A model generated the notes under the pieces. It saw nothing but the letters and a program-made list of their open reading frames with translations, made no database searches and was not told the origin of the DNA. Shown here piece after piece: positions 62,777 through 64,000 of a stretch of 64,000 nt of DNA. Source of the stretch: Sedimenticola thiotaurini (GTDB lineage Bacteria > Pseudomonadota > Gammaproteobacteria > Chromatiales > Chromatiaceae); the NCBI RefSeq assembly GCF_001007875.1, contig NZ_CP011412.1:2418001-2482000 (forward strand), read 5' to 3'. The translations under genes were made by a program, and so were the position numbers. Position 1 is the first letter of the stretch. Each line of letters opens with the position of its first letter.

Positions 62777-63865
62777 TTAAAGTAATTCAGCCAACATACG
62801 CTGTGAAGTTTCAGGCAAATTAGGATGCATAGGTAAACTTACAACCCTCTGCGCAATCTTTTCAACAACTGAAAATGAAGTATTCTTCTGATCGAATGAC
62901 TCAAATACTGGTTGTTGATGTAACGGCACTGGATAATGTACTGCAGTAGGTATACTGGCGCCCTTGAGTCGCTGGATAACCTGATCACGATTGTTTATCT
63001 GAATTGTGTACTGGGCGTAGACACTGGTATTTTCCGGTGCAATATATGGCGTTATGATCCCTTTTTTTTCGGACAATAGCTGCGTATATCGCTGACCAAT
63101 AATTTTTCGTTGCTCAACTTCCCAATCAAATCTATCCAGTTTAACCAAGATAATCGCAGCCTGTAGCGTATCCAGGCGCCCATTCACACCAATCCTGGGA
63201 TGATGATATCGTCGATCCTGGCCATGCACTCGAATCTCTCGCATAAGCTTTGCCAGTTCATCCTCATCGGTAAAAAGCGCCCCTCCATCACCATAACCAC
63301 CTAGTGGCTTGCTTGGGAAAAAGCTTGTCGAACCGATTGTGCTTAATCCGCAAGATTTACGCCCCTTATAAGTGGCGCCAAAAGATTGAGCCCCATCCTC
63401 AATCACCGGCAAGCCATGTTTATCCGCAACTGCATTGATCGCATCCATGTCCGCACATTGTCCATAAAGACTCACAGGCATGATTGCCCGGGTTTTTGAC
63501 GTAATAGCCGCTGCAATTTTTTCTGGATCAATGTTGTATGTTCTGGGATCAATATCCACAAATACAGGAATAGCGCCCAATAAAGCGATCATTTCTCCCG
63601 TCGCAATGAAGGTAAACGGGGTTGTGATTACCTCATCACCCCGACCTATCCCGAGAGCCATCAACGCAATTAACAGGGAATCCGTACCACTGCTAACCGC
63701 AATACAATGTTTAACACCAACATAGTCGGCAAGCCTTTCCTCAAGCTCTCTAACTTCCGGCCCCATAATATACTGACCATGCTCCAATACCCGATTGATA
63801 CGTTCTTGAATTTGTGGTTTCAAAGCCTGGTATTGGGTTTTTAAGTCAATAAATGGAATACTCAT
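62777..63865 (-). CDS. wbpE: UDP-2-acetamido-2-deoxy-3-oxo-glucuronate aminotransferase (WbpE)
   Basis: This DegT/DnrJ/EryC1/StrS-type PLP enzyme transfers an amino group to C3 of the UDP-3-keto-GlcNAcA intermediate. The 362 residues read FIDLKTQYQALKPQIQERI, HGQYIMGPEVRELEERLADYVG, SSGTDSLLIALMALGIGRGDEV, PVSLYGQCADMDAI and HPRIGVNGRLDTLQAAI. The PLP lysine lies in TSFFPSKPLGGYGDGG. The whole sequence follows P. aeruginosa WbpE very closely as I recall it. Its ATG overlaps the wbpD stop (TAATG), supporting the pathway. Confidence 0.93.
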   Translation of the reverse strand: MSIPFIDLKTQYQALKPQIQERINRVLEHGQYIMGPEVRELEERLADYVGVKHCIAVSSGTDSLLIALMALGIGRGDEVITTPFTFIATGEMIALLGAIPVFVDIDPRTYNIDPEKIAAAITSKTRAIMPVSLYGQCADMDAINAVADKHGLPVIEDGAQSFGATYKGRKSCGLSTIGSTSFFPSKPLGGYGDGGALFTDEDELAKLMREIRVHGQDRRYHHPRIGVNGRLDTLQAAIILVKLDRFDWEVEQRKIIGQRYTQLLSEKKGIITPYIAPENTSVYAQYTIQINNRDQVIQRLKGASIPTAVHYPVPLHQQPVFESFDQKNTSFSVVEKIAQRVVSLPMHPNLPETSQRMLAELL

Positions 63866-64000
63866 TAGCTCACTAGCTCCAGTCTGTTGCCATTAAGGAT
63901 GTAGTGCTGTCCACTGTGCGGGCAGGCATATTCGCCGACACCTTCCAAGGGCAGATTTATCTGCTCGCCAAACGCACTCATCCAGCCGATTTGCTGCGCG
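63865..64000 (-). CDS. wbpD: WbpD-like UDP-2-acetamido-3-amino-glucuronate N-acetyltransferase (C-terminal end only)
   Basis: Only the last 45 codons are in the window. They read QQIGWMSAFGEQINLPLEG, then GEYACPHSGQHYILNGNRLEL. The IGWMSxFGE and CP(H/x)SG elements are the C-terminal signature of WbpD-type left-handed beta-helix acetyltransferases. The neighbour wbpE acts one step earlier, giving UDP-2,3-diacetamido-uronic acid. The stop overlaps the wbpE start by one base. Confidence 0.8.
   Translation of the reverse strand, partial: AQQIGWMSAFGEQINLPLEGVGEYACPHSGQHYILNGNRLELVS

Overview
The window looks like chromosome of a sulfur-oxidising, facultatively denitrifying gammaproteobacterium of the Chromatiales/Sedimenticola/Thiodiazotropha type. 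The reasons are a sulfur-globule-type Gly/Tyr/Pro-rich secreted protein (11387-11764), a Wolinella-like (clade II) nitrous oxide reductase cluster, several small c-type cytochromes, and gammaproteobacterial gene orders (argC/coiled-coil protein/bactofilin/erpA; thiD-thiE-hemL). The genus is an inference. No rRNA, tRNA or CRISPR array was seen.

Region 1 (1-20.5 kb) is mostly housekeeping. It holds the N-terminal part of miaB, a GGDEF-EAL protein, an egtB-egtD ergothioneine pair, a small periplasmic heme protein, rhodanese, peroxiredoxin, rsmA, a lon-family protease, the sulfur globule protein, erpA, bactofilin, argC, a candidate small RNA with its own promoter and terminator (14801-14895), a DUF4126 protein, hemJ, an A-type Fe-S carrier and thiD-thiE-hemL.

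Region 2 (20.5-33.8 kb, all minus strand) is a respiratory N2O-reduction block: nosZ, cytochromes c, a nosB-like membrane protein, nosD, nosG, nosH, nosF, nosL, nosY, followed by a YtkA/FixH-like protein, SCO and PCuAC copper-delivery module. A perfect FNR/DNR-type palindrome (TTGAT-N4-ATCAA) precedes the copper module. One-mismatch versions lie upstream of nosZ and of the diheme cytochrome gene. The logic is: low oxygen or NO turns on NosZ, its electron donors and quinol-side Fe-S proteins (NosG/NosH), the Cu-site maturation ABC system (NosDFY, NosL) and CuA metallochaperones (SCO, PCuAC).

Region 3 (34-41 kb) carries rapA, dgt, an isoaspartyl-methyltransferase-like gene, a comEA-like gene and waaA (Kdo transferase).

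Region 4 (41.2-64 kb, all minus strand) is an O-antigen/surface polysaccharide island, clearly more AT-rich than the rest (one sampled line: 42% GC at 51901 against 70% at 35041). In transcription order it reads wbpD (partial), wbpE, wzx, FkbM methyltransferase, an unusual three-part protein (nucleotidyltransferase-like + NDP-kinase-like + kinase-like), a polysaccharide deacetylase, GT2, GT4, a decayed IS30-family element, a large flippase-polymerase-like fusion, a wzy-like polymerase, a WbuB-like GT, three genes for a UDP-N-acetyl-L-6-deoxyhexosamine, a WbpV/K-like reductase, a PglC-like initiating transferase and a WbpM-like dehydratase. This predicts a glycan built on D-FucNAc or D-QuiNAc, containing a 2,3-diacetamido-uronic acid and an L-QuiNAc or L-FucNAc residue.

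The most unusual observations are the three-domain protein (58324-60243), the 824-residue two-part membrane protein (50903-53377), the IS30 relic that supplies a glycosyltransferase stop codon, the orphan small RNA, and the FNR-type boxes linking the nos genes with copper chaperones.
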